Part shown: positions 43,847 to 53,305 of the stretch, piece by piece
Layout: every line of letters begins with the position of its first letter
Numbering within the stretch: position 1 is the stretch's first letter
From: Ignavibacteria bacterium
GTDB taxonomy: Bacteria > Bacteroidota > Ignavibacteria > Ignavibacteriales > Ignavibacteriaceae
Reading direction: 5' to 3'
DNA length: 64,000 bases
Assembly (NCBI GenBank): GCA_030693705.1
Contig: JAUYAB010000041.1
Location: forward strand, 1-64,000
Program-made: the position numbers and the translations under genes
Notes under the pieces: generated by a model
Told to the model about the DNA's origin: nothing
Database searches by the model: none
Seen by the model: the letters and a program-made list of their open reading frames with translations, nothing else

Positions 43847-46800
43847 ATGAAATTAGCTGATGTATCTATCCAGCGCCCGGTGTTCGCGACCATGATGATT
43901 GCGGCTTTAATTGTGCTTGGATTTTTTTCGTACATAAAATTAAATATTGATTTATATCCGAACGTAGATATTCCTTACGTAATTGTTACAACGGTTCTTC
44001 CCGGTGCGGGACCGGAGCAAATTGAATCCGATGTAACAAAAAAAATTGAAGAGGCAGTTAACCCTATTGCAGGCGTTGATTTTATTCAGTCAACTTCGCA
44101 AGAAGGAGTATCTATTGCCGTAATCGCATTTAAACTTGAAGTTGACGGAAAAGCCGCCGCTCAAGAAGTGCGCGAAAAAGTTGCAGCGATACGGGCGAAT
44201 CTTCCTGCCGAAATAGAAGACCCGGTAATTCAAAGATTTGATTTTCAGAGCCTTCCGATCATGTCGCTTTCTGTTTCCGGCAATAGATCGGAAAAAGAAT
44301 TAACGACGTACACAAAAAATGTAATTAAAAAACGGTTGGAGAACATCCCCGGCGTTGGAGCGATCAATCTTGTTGGCGGCGCAGAACGTGAAATACAAAT
44401 TGAAGTTGATGCAGCAAAATTAAAAGCTTATAATATTTCCATTCAAGATGTCATTCAAAACGTTGGGGCTTCAAATGTTGAAATTCCCGGCGGAAATATA
44501 ACCAATGGTCCGCGGCAGATTTTATTACGTACAATGGGAAAGTTTAAATCTGTTGAAGATTTTAACAGAGTTATCGTTGCAACACCTATGGGAAAGAACG
44601 TCTATCTTTCGGAAGTAGCTAAGGTAGTTGACGGGACAAAAGAAAAAACAAGCTTAACAAGAATGAACGGGATTTCCGCCGTTGGATTGGAAATAATAAA
44701 ACAGTCCGGAAGCAACACCGTAAAGGTTGCCGAAGAAGTTCATAAGCAGCTTGCAAAATTAAAGACAGAACTTCCTCCCGATGTAAATTTTGTTCTTGCT
44801 CAAGATAATAGCACCTATATCCAGGACTCTGTAAACGATGTACTGTTCGATATTATTTACGGCGGCTTGCTGGCAATTATCGTTATTTATCTTTTCCTCG
44901 CGAACTTCAGAGCGACAATCATCAGCGGACTTGCGCTTCCATCTTCTATCATCGCAAGTTTTATTGTTATGTACGCTTTAAACTTTACGTTGAATATGAT
45001 GTCGCTGCTGGCTTTATCGCTTGCCGTCGGATTATTAATTGATGATGCGATAGTTGTCATTGAAAATATTTACCGGCACATGCAGCAGGGAGAAGGAGCT
45101 ATTCAAGCGGCGAAAAACGCTTCCGCGGAAATCGGTCTTGCGGTTATGGCAACAACGTTTACGATTGTCGCGGTATTTGTCCCGGTTGCATTTATGCCTG
45201 GAATTGTCGGACAATTCTTTTATCAATTCGGAATCACGATCTCGGCGGCGGTACTCGTTTCTCTCTTTGTAGCTTTTACGCTAACGCCGATGCTTTCCTC
45301 CAAATGGTTAAAGAAGGATGACGAGGAATTATCAAAAGAAGGAAACTTCTTTCATAAAATCCTTTATTACTTTAATCACTTTTTTGAAATCTTAAGCGCT
45401 AAATATAAAACCGCTTTACATTGGTCGTTGCTGCACCGTAAAACAGTGATCTTTATTTCGATTGCCGTATTTTTTTCAAGTTTTATTTTGATGGGAATGT
45501 TGGGAGCCGAATTTTTCCCGTTCACCGACCAGGGGCAATTTATAATTGATGTTAAAGCCGCACCGGGAAGTTCGCTTGAACAGACAGGTAATATCTGCGC
45601 CGAAATGGAAAAATCATTACTGAAAAAACCTGAAGTAACAACTGTGCTTACTACAATTGGTTCGGGGAATAATCCCGTTACCGATGCAACTATTCTTGTA
45701 AAACTTCTCAAGAAAAATGAGAGAAAAAAAGGAGTTCAGCAGATAATTACCGAATCGAGAAATGAATTTAAAAATATTGCCGGTGCAAAAATAGCATATC
45801 TGATGGAAGGTGGTCCCGGCGGAAATGAAAAACCGGTAACATTTAGTATCCGCGGTGAAGATATTAAAGAGATAAGTAAACTTGCCGACCAGGTTGAAAA
45901 GATTGTTAAGTCTACGCCGGGAACTGTTGATGTGGCAAATAATCTAGAGACTTCTAAACCTGAAATCCGTTTAAATATTGACCGGGAGAAAGCCTCGGAT
46001 CTTGCCGTTAATCCTTATTTAATCGCATCAACAGTGCGCGCTTTGGTTGACGGGTATGTCGCTTCGACATTTCAAGATGCAGATGAGCAATATGATGTTC
46101 GTGTGCAGCTTCAGAAAAAAGACAGAACCTCAACGAATACCATTCCTTTTATGACGGTAAAGAGCAATAAAAAAACTTATGACGGGAAAGATATTCTTAT
46201 TCCGCTTGGAAATATTGTGTCGGTTAGCGAAGGGATTGGTCCTGCTAAAATAATGAGATATGCCCGTCAGCGGGAAGTGCGTGTTGACGCAAATGTTGAC
46301 GGCAGGACGCTTGGCGAAATATTAGGTGATGTTAATAAAGAAGTCCCAAAAATAAATGTTCCTCCCGGTTATACAATTAGCGTTGTCGGGCAAGGGGAAG
46401 AACAAGCTGAATCGTTTGCAAATATGTTACTCTCGCTTGCAATGGCAATTATTTTTGTGTACATCGTTCTTGCTGCGCAGTTTGAAAGTTTCGTTCATCC
46501 GTTTTCAATTATGCTTGCGTTACCGATGTCCATAATTGGAGCCGTGCTATTCCTCATTTTATTCGGAAGCACTTTGTCGGTAATTTCAATGATTGGAATT
46601 ATCATGTTGATGGGACTGGTTACGAAAAATGGAATTCTGCTTGTGGATTATACAAACGTGTTAAGGTCGCGCGGACTTGAGCGTTTCGACGCGTTAGTAA
46701 AAGCCGGACCAACACGGCTTCGCCCGATATTGATGACAACGTTCGCAATGATCTTCGGAATGGTACCTGTTGCATTCGGATTCGGCGAAGGGTCTGAATT

Positions 46801-46963
46801 TAGAGCGCCGATGGGGCAGGCAGTAATAGGCGGATTAATTACTTCTACACTCTTAACGTTGTTTATTGTTCCCGTTGTTTATAGTATTCTTGATGATCTT
46901 GGGGAGAAAAAATTTACAGAAGTTGTTAAGAAAGTTTTGAAGAGGAAAAAAAATGGGGTGTAG
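43847..46963 (+). CDS. RND multidrug efflux permease (AcrB/HAE1 type)
   Basis: A 1038-residue inner-membrane proton-driven pump with 12 membrane helices in two homologous halves. It starts with [21 protein letters not shown] and [20 protein letters not shown], and TM4 carries the proton-relay Asp pair in [16 protein letters not shown] (near 397-398). The other relay residues fall in the second half ([15 protein letters not shown]). Substrates are likely hydrophobic compounds. Last gene of the tolC-adaptor-pump operon, ending in a hairpin that overlaps the stop codon. Confidence 0.96.
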   Translation: MKLADVSIQRPVFATMMIAALIVLGFFSYIKLNIDLYPNVDIPYVIVTTVLPGAGPEQIESDVTKKIEEAVNPIAGVDFIQSTSQEGVSIAVIAFKLEVDGKAAAQEVREKVAAIRANLPAEIEDPVIQRFDFQSLPIMSLSVSGNRSEKELTTYTKNVIKKRLENIPGVGAINLVGGAEREIQIEVDAAKLKAYNISIQDVIQNVGASNVEIPGGNITNGPRQILLRTMGKFKSVEDFNRVIVATPMGKNVYLSEVAKVVDGTKEKTSLTRMNGISAVGLEIIKQSGSNTVKVAEEVHKQLAKLKTELPPDVNFVLAQDNSTYIQDSVNDVLFDIIYGGLLAIIVIYLFLANFRATIISGLALPSSIIASFIVMYALNFTLNMMSLLALSLAVGLLIDDAIVVIENIYRHMQQGEGAIQAAKNASAEIGLAVMATTFTIVAVFVPVAFMPGIVGQFFYQFGITISAAVLVSLFVAFTLTPMLSSKWLKKDDEELSKEGNFFHKILYYFNHFFEILSAKYKTALHWSLLHRKTVIFISIAVFFSSFILMGMLGAEFFPFTDQGQFIIDVKAAPGSSLEQTGNICAEMEKSLLKKPEVTTVLTTIGSGNNPVTDATILVKLLKKNERKKGVQQIITESRNEFKNIAGAKIAYLMEGGPGGNEKPVTFSIRGEDIKEISKLADQVEKIVKSTPGTVDVANNLETSKPEIRLNIDREKASDLAVNPYLIASTVRALVDGYVASTFQDADEQYDVRVQLQKKDRTSTNTIPFMTVKSNKKTYDGKDILIPLGNIVSVSEGIGPAKIMRYARQREVRVDANVDGRTLGEILGDVNKEVPKINVPPGYTISVVGQGEEQAESFANMLLSLAMAIIFVYIVLAAQFESFVHPFSIMLALPMSIIGAVLFLILFGSTLSVISMIGIIMLMGLVTKNGILLVDYTNVLRSRGLERFDALVKAGPTRLRPILMTTFAMIFGMVPVAFGFGEGSEFRAPMGQAVIGGLITSTLLTLFIVPVVYSILDDLGEKKFTEVVKKVLKRKKNGV

Positions 46964-46980
46964 GTAATCTACACCCTAGT
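46946..46980. terminator. Bidirectional terminator overlapping the RND stop codon
   Basis: GGGTGTAG (46956-46963) and CTACACCC (46969-46976) form a perfect 8-bp stem with loop GTAAT. The TAG stop of the RND gene is the end of the left arm. On the minus strand the stem is followed by ATTTTTTTT, supplied by the Lys codons of the RND gene, making a strong terminator for the minus-strand tolC gene; on the plus strand only TAGTTTT follows. Confidence 0.85.
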
Positions 46981-46989
46981 TTTAGAAAT

Positions 46990-48321
46990 TTATTCTGTTT
47001 TTAACAAACCGAGTGCGCTTAGCAAACCAAATTGTTTCAGAATATAATTTGATTCACTTGCAATAGCGTTGTTTGTTGCCTGGACATAATCTCTGTATGA
47101 TTGCTGTTGATCGATAAATGTTGCCGCGCCGAGTGTGTAAGAATCCCGTTTGATCTGCCATGTTTCCAACGCTGATTTCAGAGCTGCTTTTGTAACTTCC
47201 AATTGTAATGTTGCCGTTTGTAAATCTAACACGGCATTTTTCAAATCGCTTTTGATCTGCCGTTGAAGCGCGTTTAAATCTTCATCGGTGTTTTTGTTCT
47301 GCACTTTAGCCGTTTGTGTTGCGAGGTCGGTACTCCAGCGGGAAAAAATAGGAAAGCTCAAAGATAGTCCGGCGCTATATACTTTTCTACTGAAGAGATC
47401 GCCGGGTTGTGTAGCGCTTGTAGAAAAACCATAATTGCCGCTTAAGCTTGGTAAATATCCTCCGCGGGCGATTGTTAATTGATATTCTGAATTCTCTAAT
47501 TTTAGTTTTGAGCTCCGGTAATCACTCCGGTTGATAAGCGCCGTATTGTACAACGCATCAAGGTCGTCAGGGTTTTTTACAGACCCGGGCAAATAGGAAG
47601 AATCCATTTCAAAAACATAATCCTTCAAGATATCTTTAGATAAATAATTCAACAACGTGATTTTAGATTTTTCATAATTATTCTTTGCCTGAAGATAGGA
47701 GAGTTGAGAATTCGAGGTTTGGTATTCCTGCGAATAAAGATCAACATTTGCTTTCATCTTTAGATCAAACATTTCCTTTACTTTGTTCAGCATATCCTGG
47801 TTGAACTTCAAGTCTGCTTCTTGGAACTTGAGGATCTTTTCGTTATTAGTAATGATGATGAAGAGATTGACGGTTTGCAGCGTTACGTCCTGCCGTAATT
47901 TTTCAAGATCGTATTGTGCTGATTGGAGATTGTTCTTTGATTGATTAATTGATGAGATATTTGCAAGTCCGTCAAAGAGGGTAACGTTACCACCTAATGA
48001 GACGCTGTAACTTCTGGAATCGGTTTCTGTGGGTCCGAGTGTTTGCGCTTCTCCAAAATAATTTACAACCGTTGCGCCTTTACTGTTACTTACTCTCTGC
48101 CAGTTCCAACCACTGCTCAAGCTCAATGAGGGAAGCAAATTTCCGTACGAATTTTTTACGGCGGCGTTTGAAGTTTCTAAACTATTGACACTTTTTATAA
48201 CAGAAGTATTCTGATTAAGCGCAATCGTTATAGCTTGTCGTAAAGTTATTTTTTCTTGTGCGTTGATGGCGATTAAGCCTGTAACAATAAAAGCCAAGAT
48301 CAATATTTTGAAAAATTTCAT
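46990..48321 (-). CDS. TolC-family outer membrane protein
   Basis: A 443-residue OEP-type channel with a signal peptide (about 1-21, ending INAQ) and two copies of the coiled-coil repeat (ITLRQAITIALNQNTSVIKS; DYRSSKLKLENSEYQLTIARG). It lies after the macA/macB-like genes on the same strand, although 243 bases containing a dispersed repeat separate it from them, and is the likely outer-membrane partner of that transporter. Confidence 0.93.
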   Translation of the reverse strand: MKFFKILILAFIVTGLIAINAQEKITLRQAITIALNQNTSVIKSVNSLETSNAAVKNSYGNLLPSLSLSSGWNWQRVSNSKGATVVNYFGEAQTLGPTETDSRSYSVSLGGNVTLFDGLANISSINQSKNNLQSAQYDLEKLRQDVTLQTVNLFIIITNNEKILKFQEADLKFNQDMLNKVKEMFDLKMKANVDLYSQEYQTSNSQLSYLQAKNNYEKSKITLLNYLSKDILKDYVFEMDSSYLPGSVKNPDDLDALYNTALINRSDYRSSKLKLENSEYQLTIARGGYLPSLSGNYGFSTSATQPGDLFSRKVYSAGLSLSFPIFSRWSTDLATQTAKVQNKNTDEDLNALQRQIKSDLKNAVLDLQTATLQLEVTKAALKSALETWQIKRDSYTLGAATFIDQQQSYRDYVQATNNAIASESNYILKQFGLLSALGLLKTE

Positions 48322-48360
48322 CAGTGTATCTCTTTTTCTGCAAAAATATTTTAATTGATT

Positions 48361-48493
48361 TAATTCCTAATTCATAACCTGGCAAAGCCAGAACCACATT
48401 GTTCTCGAATGAAGTATTTGTTTCATTTTTTTTTCTCGCTAAGCTCGCCACGAACCACCACGCTCGCGACGAATTTTCCCTTTGCGGACGTTG
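48361..48493 (-). repeat. Dispersed ~130-bp repeat, copy 2
   Basis: Inverted copy of the element at 7-138, about 95 percent identical by eye, inserted between the macB-like permease and tolC genes. Some reading frames (for example one covering about 48215-48451 on the minus strand) arise from this element and are not genes. Confidence 0.88.
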
Positions 48494-48564
48494 CGAGAAA
48501 TTTGTCCGAAAAATATTCTCGCCATTCTGAGCAGAATATTTTTACTAACTATCCAATTATTCAG

Positions 48565-49785
48565 CTATTCATATCTCAACGCATCAATCGGATTTAATAA
48601 AGAAGCTTTCCGCGCGGGATAAAAGCCGAAAAATATCCCGATCGCTCCGGCAAATCCGAATGCGATCATAATAATTTGTGGTTTAATATATGCCGTTTGA
48701 TCCGTATAATGATTGAGGACATAGACCATCAAGAAAGAAAAGGCTACGCCGATTAATCCGCCGGTTAAACTTAACACGGTTGCTTCGGTTAAAAATTGGA
48801 CTAAAATATCTGAGGCTCTGGCTCCGACAGATAATCTAATGCCAATTTCTCTTGTCCTTTCAGTTACGGAAACGAGCATGATATTCATGATTCCGATACC
48901 GCCAACCACAAGCGAAACGCCCGCAACGGAAGCTAAAAGAATTGTTAAAATGCGTGAAGTTTCCGTCGCGGCTTCCGAAAGATCAGATTGATCGCGTATT
49001 GTAAAATCATCTTCTTCTCCTGGATTTAACTTGTGCGATTCTCTCATAATACTTTTCAATTCAGCAATTGTAGCCGGAATTTTACTATTCGATAGCGCAC
49101 TTACTTGAATTGAGTTAAGATGCAAGTGATCTCCCGAAAGGCGGTCACCGACAGTTTTTGAAGGAGCTAAAATGATATCATCCTGACTTGTTCCAACAGC
49201 AGATTGACCTTTCTCTTTAAGAACGCCGATCACTTTAAATGGAACGCTGCGGATTCTAACTTGCTGTCCTACAGGATCATCGTTCGGGAATAAATTTTTC
49301 ACAATTTCAGAACCAAGCACACAAACTTTTGCTCTCGCCATTTCATCCCGCTCTGTAAAAAACTCACCGCTTTCCAAAGGCCATTGGCGGATGTCTAAAT
49401 AATCGGGCGAAACACCTTGAATTCTTGTAAACCAGTTACCAACACCGCCAATTACTTGTCCGCCTGATCCAACGATAGGAGAAACTCCTTTAATTAACGT
49501 CGCTTCGTTTTTAATTTTGTCAATATCTTCAAAAGTAAATCGGTTAAATGTTCCCGAACCTCTGTTAACACCTCCGCTATTTGAAGCACCCGGTGTAATG
49601 ATTATTAAGTTAGAACCGAGAGAAGCAATTTGTTCTTCAACTTTTTTTTGAGCGCCGTCTCCGATAGCAACCATCACGATAACCGCTGCTACCCCGATAA
49701 TGATGCCCAATGCGGTGAGCAGACTTCTCATTCGCGATTTCATTATACTTTTTGTCGCAACCTTTAAAATAATTTTGGCTTTCAT
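48565..49785 (-). CDS. MacB-like ABC transporter permease
   Basis: A 406-residue permease: one N-terminal membrane helix (RSLLTALGIIIGVAAVIVMVAIG), a periplasmic MacB core domain (about 50-260), then three membrane helices forming the FtsX domain (LLASVAGVSLVVGGIGIMNIMLVSVTERTREIGIR). Unlike E. coli MacB, the ATPase is a separate gene just upstream (13-base gap). It passes mechanical force to the periplasm to export peptides, macrolides or lipoproteins. AAAAGGTG precedes the ATG. Confidence 0.94.
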   Translation of the reverse strand: MKAKIILKVATKSIMKSRMRSLLTALGIIIGVAAVIVMVAIGDGAQKKVEEQIASLGSNLIIITPGASNSGGVNRGSGTFNRFTFEDIDKIKNEATLIKGVSPIVGSGGQVIGGVGNWFTRIQGVSPDYLDIRQWPLESGEFFTERDEMARAKVCVLGSEIVKNLFPNDDPVGQQVRIRSVPFKVIGVLKEKGQSAVGTSQDDIILAPSKTVGDRLSGDHLHLNSIQVSALSNSKIPATIAELKSIMRESHKLNPGEEDDFTIRDQSDLSEAATETSRILTILLASVAGVSLVVGGIGIMNIMLVSVTERTREIGIRLSVGARASDILVQFLTEATVLSLTGGLIGVAFSFLMVYVLNHYTDQTAYIKPQIIMIAFGFAGAIGIFFGFYPARKASLLNPIDALRYE

Positions 49786-49798
49786 CTTTTCACCTTTT

Positions 49799-50551
49799 CT
49801 ATTCGGCTATTTCTGCTTCAGCAACAGCTCTTTTTAATTCTTCTTCAGCATTAAGACGATCTTTGATTGGAGCATCTCTAATTACTCTTCCATCGCGCAT
49901 TTCGATAATCCTTTTAGCGAAGGCGGCGAAATCTCTTTCGTGAGTTACCATCACGATGGTAATTCCTTCGTCATTTAACTTTTGAAAGAGATTAAAAACT
50001 TCAACCGAAGTAACGCTGTCCAGGTTTCCGGTTGGTTCATCCGCTAAGATCAAGGCAGGCTCGTTCACTAAAGCTCTGGCGAGTGCAACTCTTTGTTGTT
50101 GACCGCCTGACAATTGACTAGGAATATGATGCATTCTATCACCGAGTCCAACTTTCCTCAGGGCTTCTTCCGCTTGTTTTCTATGATTTTTAACTTTTTC
50201 AAGCCGATCATACATTAAGGGGAGTTCTACATTTTCAAGAGCAGTTGTACGGGAAAGTAAATTAAATCCTTGAAAGACAAAACCAATTTTCTGATTTCGG
50301 ATATGAGCGTATTCGTTTTGAGGAAGTTTGCTCGTATGTATTCCATCAAGAAAATAATCGCCGGAACTCGGCATATCTAAACATCCCAGCAAATTCATCA
50401 AAGTCGATTTGCCGGAACCGGAAGCTCCCATGATCGCAACAAACTCACCTTTTTCGATTGAGATATTTACGGACTTTAGGGCATGGACTTCAATCTCGCC
50501 AACAATATAAGTTTTAGTTAGATCGACTGTTTTAATTAAAATATTTTCCAA
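49799..50551 (-). CDS. MacB/LolD-type ABC transporter ATPase
   Basis: The energy-coupling subunit, with Walker A (GASGSGKST), signature LSGGQQQRVALARAL, Walker B LILADEPTG and the switch His in MVTHERD. I favour the TTG at 50551: it follows AAGGAAG with 8-base spacing, begins right before the family start IKTVDLTKTY, and lies 17 bases after the stop of the adaptor gene. The alternative ATG at 50602 would add 17 residues and overlap the adaptor gene by 35 bases. A short acidic tail (NAEEELKRAVAEAEIAE) follows the nucleotide-binding domain. Confidence 0.92.
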   Translation of the reverse strand: MENILIKTVDLTKTYIVGEIEVHALKSVNISIEKGEFVAIMGASGSGKSTLMNLLGCLDMPSSGDYFLDGIHTSKLPQNEYAHIRNQKIGFVFQGFNLLSRTTALENVELPLMYDRLEKVKNHRKQAEEALRKVGLGDRMHHIPSQLSGGQQQRVALARALVNEPALILADEPTGNLDSVTSVEVFNLFQKLNDEGITIVMVTHERDFAAFAKRIIEMRDGRVIRDAPIKDRLNAEEELKRAVAEAEIAE

Positions 50552-50567
50552 ATTTATATCTTCCTTA

Positions 50568-51863
50568 TTAAAATCCTCTTCCACCTGGCCCACGGTTTCC
50601 AACTTGGGGTGTTGGATTAAATGGATTTGTACTTGTTGTTGTTACCGGTGTGTTAGCTTCAATTATTCCGGAAATTATTTTCATGCCTTCTTTTAAATTT
50701 CTTCCTCTTACAATTTCCGTATTTTTCCCATCAGTCAATCCTGAAAAGACCATGCTCATTTGTAACTTATTGTTTTCGTCAAAGTACCAGACTCTGTTCA
50801 TTCCCTTTCTTTTGTTTCCGTTGGTTCCTCTTCCCATCATACCGGAACCGAATTGCCTTCCACCACTTTGCGCTTGCATTCTCTGTTTAACACTATCCGG
50901 CAAATTCGCTAATTCTTTTTCTCTGCTTTTTGTGAACTCAGCAGTCATCTCTTCAGTCGGTTGAAATCTCAAGGCAATATTAGGAATCAATAAAACATTT
51001 TCTCTGAAGTCAACATAGAAATCAACCGTTGCCGTCATTCCAGGTAAAAGAACTTTATCCTTATTTTCAGCATTAACTACTACAACATAATTTACAACGT
51101 TGGAAACAACGTTCGGATTTAAACGGATCTGCGTTACTTCACCGTCAAATTTTTTATCGGAAAATGCTTGAACAGTAAACTGAACTTTTTGTCCTACTTT
51201 AATCTGTCCGATATCGCTTTCATCAACATTGGTTAAAATGCGCATGGAAGAAAGGTCTTCCGCGATGGTGAAGATAGTCGGGGCGGATAAACTTGCCGCA
51301 ACCGTTTGCCCTTGTTCAACACTTCGATTTATAATCGTTCCCGAAATTGGAGAATAGAGATAAGCATAGCCTAAATTTAATTTGGCTCTTTCAAGCGCGG
51401 TAACAGCAGATTTTTGAGATGCGAGCAATACTTGAACGTTTGTTTTGGAAGCAATAAAGTCGACTTCATTCATAAAACTTTTTTCGAAGAGTTGTTTATT
51501 TCTTTCGTGAACTGCAACGGCTTGATCATATTGAGCTTTAGCTCTATCAAGACTTGATTGAACGTCTCTTACCGAGGCAGCTAAAACTACAGTGTCGAGA
51601 ACAGCCAGCAGTTGCCCCTTTTTAACTTGACTATTGAAGTCAACCAGCAATCGATCAATTTTCCCGGAGACCTGTGTTCCAACATCAACGGTTTTTATCG
51701 CTTGAATTGTTCCCGAGCTGCTGATAATAACGTTTAGATCACCTTTTGTGATTTCAACAAAAGTGAAATTTGTAGTTTTTTCGTCTCCTTGAAAAAACAA
51801 AAAATAGGCAATTAACGCCAGCCCAATGATAACTGTGGAAATTATGAATACCTTTTTTTTCAT
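50568..51863 (-). CDS. MacA-like periplasmic adaptor
   Basis: A 431-residue membrane fusion protein with one N-terminal membrane anchor (VFIISTVIIGLALIAYFLFF), lipoyl halves (TVDVGTQVSGKIDRLLVDFNSQVKKG; LYSPISGTIINRSVEQG), a long helical hairpin and a beta-barrel. Before the C-terminal domain there is a Gly/Met/Arg-rich insert (GGRQFGSGMMGRGTNGNKRK), and the tail ends PGGRGF. It connects the MacB-like pump to a TolC channel. Co-transcribed with the ATPase, permease and a Spy-like gene. Confidence 0.93.
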   Translation of the reverse strand: MKKKVFIISTVIIGLALIAYFLFFQGDEKTTNFTFVEITKGDLNVIISSSGTIQAIKTVDVGTQVSGKIDRLLVDFNSQVKKGQLLAVLDTVVLAASVRDVQSSLDRAKAQYDQAVAVHERNKQLFEKSFMNEVDFIASKTNVQVLLASQKSAVTALERAKLNLGYAYLYSPISGTIINRSVEQGQTVAASLSAPTIFTIAEDLSSMRILTNVDESDIGQIKVGQKVQFTVQAFSDKKFDGEVTQIRLNPNVVSNVVNYVVVVNAENKDKVLLPGMTATVDFYVDFRENVLLIPNIALRFQPTEEMTAEFTKSREKELANLPDSVKQRMQAQSGGRQFGSGMMGRGTNGNKRKGMNRVWYFDENNKLQMSMVFSGLTDGKNTEIVRGRNLKEGMKIISGIIEANTPVTTTSTNPFNPTPQVGNRGPGGRGF

Positions 51864-51905
51864 GACTGTTCTCTAATTCTCTGTGTAATTTTAGTTTAAG
51901 AATGT

Positions 51906-52262
51906 TTATTGCGGTCTATTTCGTCTTTGTCCCTGCATCCGATTTTTTCTTTCTTCAACCATTTTATTGAATTCTACCTTCTGTGCCGGTTTAAGGATTT
52001 TTAAGATCTGGGCATTCGTTTCTTCCATGTTTTTCATCATAACTTCTCTTATGTTTTCCATATCGCCAGAGTTTCTTAACTCTTCACGTTTTTTTTCGGA
52101 TTTTAAAAGAATGGCGTCAATCTTTTTGGTTTGGTCGTCGGTAAGTTTTAATCTTTCTTTGTATTGTTGAACTCTTTCTTCGTGAGTCATGCGCCCCTGT
52201 GCTGAAATTACTGAAGAACTGATGAATAGAATAATTGTGAAAAATAAAATCGTCTTGTACAT
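51906..52262 (-). CDS. Periplasmic Spy/CpxP-like helical protein
   Basis: About 118 residues. A signal peptide (YKTILFFTIILFISSSVISAQ) precedes an all-helical, charged, Met-rich domain with the LTxxQ pattern of Spy/CpxP proteins (LKLTDDQTKKIDAILLKSE; LKPAQKVEFNKMVEE). Such proteins act as periplasmic chaperones or stress or metal sensors. I prefer the ATG at 52262 (7 bases after AAAGGAG) over the one at 52268 (1 base after it). First gene of the macA/macB operon. Confidence 0.85.
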   Translation of the reverse strand: MYKTILFFTIILFISSSVISAQGRMTHEERVQQYKERLKLTDDQTKKIDAILLKSEKKREELRNSGDMENIREVMMKNMEETNAQILKILKPAQKVEFNKMVEERKNRMQGQRRNRPQ

Positions 52263-52456
52263 TTTCATTCTCCTTTGTTTTTGTGTCTTTAAAATAGAAC
52301 CTTTTTGTGAATTTATTTGACATGAGAGATGGAGAAATGGTTTAATCAGATTTGAAATTTGTTTTTATATACGGAGAAGACAAATCTCACTTGCGTCAAC
52401 GCTTTTTTCGTTAAATTTCATCATCTGTTTTTTCAAAGATAATTCGTAGAACCAAA

Positions 52457-53149
52457 ATGATGATAGATTTCTCCAATTTTATTCAAGTGGCGGGCATTAT
52501 TGATCTTGCCGAAGCCGAAATGCTGATCAACTGCGGTGTAAACTTTCTTGGTTTCCCGCTGCGTTTACCGGTAAATAAAGAGGACTGCACTGAAGAGGAA
52601 GCCGCATCGATAATTGCTCAAACAAAAGACCGCGTAAAATCTGTTGCCATAACTTATCTTAACCATGCCAATGAAATAATTGAATTTTGTAAAAAACTAA
52701 ATGTTGAGATCATCCAACTCCACGGAGATATTTCAATGGATGAACTCCGGAAATTGAAAACTATTGCGCCGGAGTTGAACATAATAAAAAGTCTTGTAAT
52801 GAGAGGAGGAAATATTGGCGAGCTTGAAAATATCGTTTCTTCAACTCAAAGGTATGTGGATGCTTTTATTACCGATACGTTTGATCCTTCAACGGGAGCG
52901 AGCGGCGCTACAGGCAAAACGCACGATTGGAAATTAAGCAGAAGATTGGTTGAACTTTCAAGTAAGCCGGTTATTCTTGCCGGCGGGATAAATCATTTGA
53001 ATGTTTATGACGCGATGATGGCGGTTAAACCAGCCGGAGTTGATACGCACACCGGTGTGGAAGGAATCGACGGGCGAAAAGATTTTTATAAAGTTAAGAA
53101 ATTTGTTGAAGAAGCGAAGAGAGCATTTGCTACTATAAATTCATTTTAG
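52457..53149 (+). CDS. TrpF-like (phosphoribosylanthranilate isomerase) paralogue lacking the catalytic Cys
   Basis: A 230-residue (beta/alpha)8 barrel that follows TrpF closely: QLHG at 87-90, the general-acid Asp140 in FITDTFD, GATGKTHDW at 150-158, LAGGINHLN and GVDTHTGVE. The strand-1 motif, normally KICG with the base Cys, reads QVAG, giving Ala12 (codon GCG). The phosphate-site serines (VSSGVE) are also changed (DTHTGVE). No other trp gene is near. It may act on a related amino-sugar or phosphoribosyl substrate, or be a slow isomerase. It stands alone before the acyl-CoA synthetase. Confidence 0.87.
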   Translation: MMIDFSNFIQVAGIIDLAEAEMLINCGVNFLGFPLRLPVNKEDCTEEEAASIIAQTKDRVKSVAITYLNHANEIIEFCKKLNVEIIQLHGDISMDELRKLKTIAPELNIIKSLVMRGGNIGELENIVSSTQRYVDAFITDTFDPSTGASGATGKTHDWKLSRRLVELSSKPVILAGGINHLNVYDAMMAVKPAGVDTHTGVEGIDGRKDFYKVKKFVEEAKRAFATINSF

Positions 53150-53168
53150 AAATCTTGCTGTGATAACT

Positions 53169-53246
53169 CTTAATCATAATCTTATTCTTACTCATAATCA
53201 ATTCACAACACTCTAAAAATAGATTAAGATTATGATTATGATTAAG
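53169..53246. repeat. AT-rich inverted repeat of the AATCATAATC type
   Basis: CTTAATCATAATC (53169-53181) faces GATTATGATTAAG (53234-53246), its exact reverse complement, with further AATC/GATT copies between. The same style occurs near 29290. It lies just before the acyl-CoA synthetase; a short frame starting at 53232 within it is not a gene. Confidence 0.75.
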
Positions 53247-53305
53247 AAAAGCTACATTTTAATGAGACTAAACAAATTCAACCCAAAATATTCTATGGAG
53301 TCGTT

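Noticed and set aside
48215-48451. Minus-strand frame of 78 codons
   Set aside because: It overlaps the tolC start and is composed of the dispersed repeat.
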